This document shows, piece after piece, positions 5,153 to 6,795 of a DNA stretch of 6,795 bases (positions within the stretch are counted from its first letter, which is position 1; every line of letters starts with the position of its first letter). A model generated the notes under the pieces. That model had not been told where the DNA came from. It searched no databases and saw only the letters and a program-made list of their open reading frames with translations. The stretch is taken from positions 1 through 6,795 of the forward strand of contig JAMONW010000137.1 in NCBI GenBank assembly GCA_027066355.1. The letters are read 5' to 3'. Both the position numbers and the translations under genes were made by a program. Source of the DNA: Campylobacteraceae bacterium. GTDB taxonomy: Bacteria; Campylobacterota; Campylobacteria; Campylobacterales; Sulfurovaceae.

Positions 5153-5980
5153 ATGAAAAAAATAGCAATATATATAGTATCAATTCTATTATTTAGTGCA
5201 TTTACATACTTTAGCTACCAAACATATACAAAAGCAATAGAGTTAGAGAGTATAAATACAAAATACTACAATGCTCAAACCGATATTGGAGATTTAATAA
5301 AAAGAAGATTTAGCTCAGTTTTATCAACCCTTAGTTTTGGAGTAATAAAAGATAAAGAGAAGAAAAAAATAGATTTAACCCGCCTCAAAGCACAAAAAAT
5401 AATTCTTAAAGAGCAAAATCAAAAACAACTTATATATCTTGCTATCTTGGCAACTTTTATTGTTATAACCCTCTTTATGCTTGATAAAGCTACTTATGCA
5501 ATATTGCTCTCTTTATCATCACTTGTAGCTCTAACTTTTGGTATTATAACACCAATTTTAATGATAGTTATACATAAACAAGTTAACTATTTAGGAGATG
5601 TAATATTATCATATGAATCAAAAACAATAGTTGGCACAATAGAGCATCTTTATAGTAGCCATAACTATCCAGTAGCTCTAATAATTTTACTATTTTCTGT
5701 AGTTGTTCCTTTTATAAAGAGTCTTCTAATGCTAATAATTGCTATTTTTAAAGAGTTTCATATTGCAAATAAATTAATATCAATCTTTAAACATTTGGGT
5801 AAATGGTCTATGCTTGATGTATTTGTAGTTTCGCTTTTACTTGTATATTTAAGTGTTGGAAGTAGTCAAAATAGTTACTCTGAAATTGAAAATGGATTGT
5901 ATCTATTTTTAATATATGTGATTTTATCGTTGATAAATTCAATTATTGTAGAGAGATTAACAGCAGATAATCGCACCTAA
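5153..5980 (+). CDS. PqiA-like (paraquat-inducible protein A) inner membrane protein, single domain
   Basis: This 275-residue membrane protein carries the PqiA signature GKWSMLDVFVVSLLL (216-230), preceded by NYPVALIILLFSVVVPFIKS (171-190), which matches the family's Pro-containing transmembrane segment. Predicted membrane segments lie at about 4-22, 93-110, 115-141, 172-199, 219-235 and 248-266. Between the first two is a charged region (about 65-92) that may be helical. Classic PqiA has two such domains and zinc-type cysteines and works with the MCE protein PqiB in lipid transport across the envelope. This protein has one domain, no cysteine at all, and no MCE partner in the window. Its role is therefore only suggested: an inner membrane component of envelope lipid handling or stress tolerance. 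It probably begins on a leaderless mRNA. It ends 9 bp from the head-on 74-residue gene, with a shared hairpin across both stops. Confidence 0.8.
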   Translation: MKKIAIYIVSILLFSAFTYFSYQTYTKAIELESINTKYYNAQTDIGDLIKRRFSSVLSTLSFGVIKDKEKKKIDLTRLKAQKIILKEQNQKQLIYLAILATFIVITLFMLDKATYAILLSLSSLVALTFGIITPILMIVIHKQVNYLGDVILSYESKTIVGTIEHLYSSHNYPVALIILLFSVVVPFIKSLLMLIIAIFKEFHIANKLISIFKHLGKWSMLDVFVVSLLLVYLSVGSSQNSYSEIENGLYLFLIYVILSLINSIIVERLTADNRT

Positions 5981-5993
5981 ATAGTGCAATTAT
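5967..5993. terminator. Hairpin across two convergent stop codons, possible bidirectional terminator
   Basis: ATAAT-C-GCAC and GTGC-A-ATTAT pair around a 7-base loop with one C-A mismatch (left arm 5967-5976, right arm 5984-5993). Its loop and arm hold the stop of the PqiA-like gene (5978-5980) and its right arm holds the stop of the 74-residue gene (5990-5992). No T run follows on either strand, so termination efficiency is uncertain. Confidence 0.4.
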
Positions 5994-6214
5994 GCAAAAG
6001 TAGAAACTCTACTGCTATTATCTAATCTATATACGCTATTCTCTTCAAATCTTTCTTTAATAATTGTAGCTAATGCATCTACATTTTCGCTTAATACATC
6101 AGCTACTAACATAGTTTTTACATCAGACACTTTACTCATTCCATGAATATTTGCAAATTCAATATTGCTACTAAACATATTATTCAAAAATGAGCTTATC
6201 TCTTTAGTATTCAT
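5990..6214 (-). CDS. Small protein of 74 residues, function unknown
   Basis: ATG at 6214 is preceded by AAGGG 6 nt upstream (6221-6225) and by a TATAAT on the minus strand at 6260-6265, which supports a real gene with its own promoter. The protein is soluble and probably mostly helical, with no cysteine, no signal peptide and no membrane segment. Helix-like parts are about 4-18, 30-42 and 45-57, with a polar tail (VYRLDNSSRVSTFA). I recognise no family. Its base composition matches its neighbours. It is read in the same direction as typA but is separated from it by a terminator, so it is probably monocistronic. Confidence 0.65.
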   Translation of the reverse strand: MNTKEISSFLNNMFSSNIEFANIHGMSKVSDVKTMLVADVLSENVDALATIIKERFEENSVYRLDNSSRVSTFA

Positions 6215-6259
6215 TTTTTTCCCTTGTTTCTCTAATACTATTGCTAATGCAACAGTGTA

Positions 6260-6265
6260 ATTATA
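6260..6265 (-). promoter_or_regulatory. Candidate -10 for the 74-residue gene
   Basis: TATAAT on the minus strand predicts a start near 6253 and a leader of about 39 nt containing the AAGGG ribosome site. No clear -35 is visible; a long run of A on the minus strand lies upstream. Confidence 0.45.
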
Positions 6266-6340
6266 ACAAAGAAACTTTAAATTAAAACATAATTATCACA
6301 TTTTTTTAAATTTTTTTACTTTTTTTTGAATTTAATATTC

Positions 6341-6377
6341 AATGCCATTAAATGGTATTATAATTGCGAGTGCAATT
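6341..6377. promoter_or_regulatory. Two adjacent palindromes around an orphan TATAAT
   Basis: AATGCCATT and AATGGTATT (6341-6349, 6351-6359) form an inverted repeat with one G-T pair. AATTGC and GCAATT (6362-6367, 6372-6377) form a perfect 6-bp stem with a GAGT loop. Between and across them lie TATAAT on the plus strand (6359-6364) and TATAAT on the minus strand (6357-6362). This looks like an operator-type or promoter site in the 230-bp spacer 6215-6444, but no plus-strand protein gene follows it. Confidence 0.35.
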
Positions 6378-6431
6378 TATTTACTATTTATAAAATTTTT
6401 AAAAAGATACTACTTTATATATAAACTACCA

Positions 6432-6459
6432 AAAAATGCCACATTTAACCGGCATTTTT
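6432..6459. terminator. Intrinsic terminator of typA, possibly working in both directions
   Basis: AAAAATGCC (6432-6440) and GGCATTTTT (6451-6459) are perfectly complementary 9-bp arms around a 10-base loop, with an extra T on the typA-strand tail. The typA stop codon (6445-6447) lies in the loop, so the hairpin includes the last codons of the gene. The arms end in T runs on both strands, so it could also stop plus-strand transcription. Confidence 0.8.
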
Positions 6460-6795
6460 CTTATCTCTAATTGCTTTTCTTCTATCAATTGCATTTAGAT
6501 ATTTTTTTCTAATTCTAATATTCTCTGGAGTAATCTCTATAAGTTCATCATCTTCAATCCACTCCATTGCAGCCTCTAGGCTCATCTCTCTTGGTGGAAT
6601 AAGCTTAATTGCATCTTCACTACCTGAAGTTCTCATATTTGTAAGAGCCTTTCCTTTAAGTGGATTTACCTCTAAATCTCCTGGTCTTGCACTCTCTCCT
6701 ATTACCATACCATCATAAACTTTATCTTGTGGTTTAATAAATAAAGTTCCTCTAGCTTGTAAATTATATAAAGAAAATGCCACAGCTACTCCACT
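6445..6795 (-). CDS. typA: Translational GTPase TypA/BipA, C-terminal part only
   Basis: The frame is open to the right edge and gives the last 116 residues of TypA/BipA, a ribosome-binding GTPase of the EF-G group involved in ribosome assembly and stress or cold adaptation. Diagnostic parts of the unique C-terminal domain are [16 protein letters not shown] at the edge, [54 protein letters not shown] and [17 protein letters not shown] followed by DRRK. The GTPase and other N-terminal domains lie outside the window. A GTG at 6781-6783 inside the segment is an internal valine codon, not the start. The gene ends in a terminator hairpin overlapping its stop, so it is the last gene of its transcript. 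Confidence 0.96.
   Translation of the reverse strand, partial: SGVAVAFSLYNLQARGTLFIKPQDKVYDGMVIGESARPGDLEVNPLKGKALTNMRTSGSEDAIKLIPPREMSLEAAMEWIEDDELIEITPENIRIRKKYLNAIDRRKAIRDKKNAG

Noticed and set aside
1..6795. tRNA, rRNA, insertion sequence or phage genes
   Set aside because: No cloverleaf-like or rRNA sequence, no transposase or integrase and no terminal inverted repeats were seen on either strand.

Overview
The window is AT-rich and gene-dense. It reads as chromosomal DNA of a member of the Campylobacterota (Epsilonproteobacteria). The evidence is very low GC, short intergenic gaps, promoters recognisable mainly as a TATAAT -10 element, and NifS/NifU-like proteins that align along their whole length with the Helicobacter/Campylobacter NifS-NifU pair as I remember it. 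The genus cannot be fixed from the sequence.

Layout. Positions 1-3350 (minus strand) hold a probable four-gene operon, transcribed from about 3393 towards 1: a NifS-like protein, a NifU-like protein whose start overlaps the NifS-like stop by 8 bp, a uracil-DNA glycosylase-like protein, and a small lipoprotein that runs off the left edge. Divergent from it is a LysR-type regulator (3519-4433, plus). The 168-bp gap between them holds two opposed TATAAT elements and an ATC-N9-GAT box of the LysR type. After the regulator, 4434-4589 carries a cluster of short direct and inverted repeats, more GC-rich than its surroundings. Next come a small conserved-looking protein with a KMHGWGG tail (4590-5081, minus) and a divergent single-domain PqiA-like membrane protein (5153-5980, plus), probably read from a leaderless mRNA. 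A 74-residue unknown protein (5990-6214, minus) ends head-on against it. A promoter-like/palindrome region follows, and the window closes with the C-terminal part of the translation GTPase TypA/BipA (6445 to the edge, minus), which has an intrinsic terminator wrapped around its stop codon.

The most notable content is the NifS/NifU pair. Both proteins are full length, in frame and clearly homologous to the iron-sulfur cluster assembly pair, yet both have lost the residues that define the chemistry. The NifS-like protein has no PLP lysine, no PLP-ring aspartate, no catalytic-loop cysteine and no conserved histidine. The NifU-like protein lacks two of the three IscU-type scaffold cysteines and three of the four [2Fe-2S] cysteines of the middle domain, but keeps the C-terminal CxxC. 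Matched decay in a translationally coupled pair, with intact reading frames and a dedicated LysR regulator, suggests a repurposed pseudoenzyme/scaffold complex rather than a decaying locus. What it does now is unknown. The glycosylase and lipoprotein downstream may or may not share its role.
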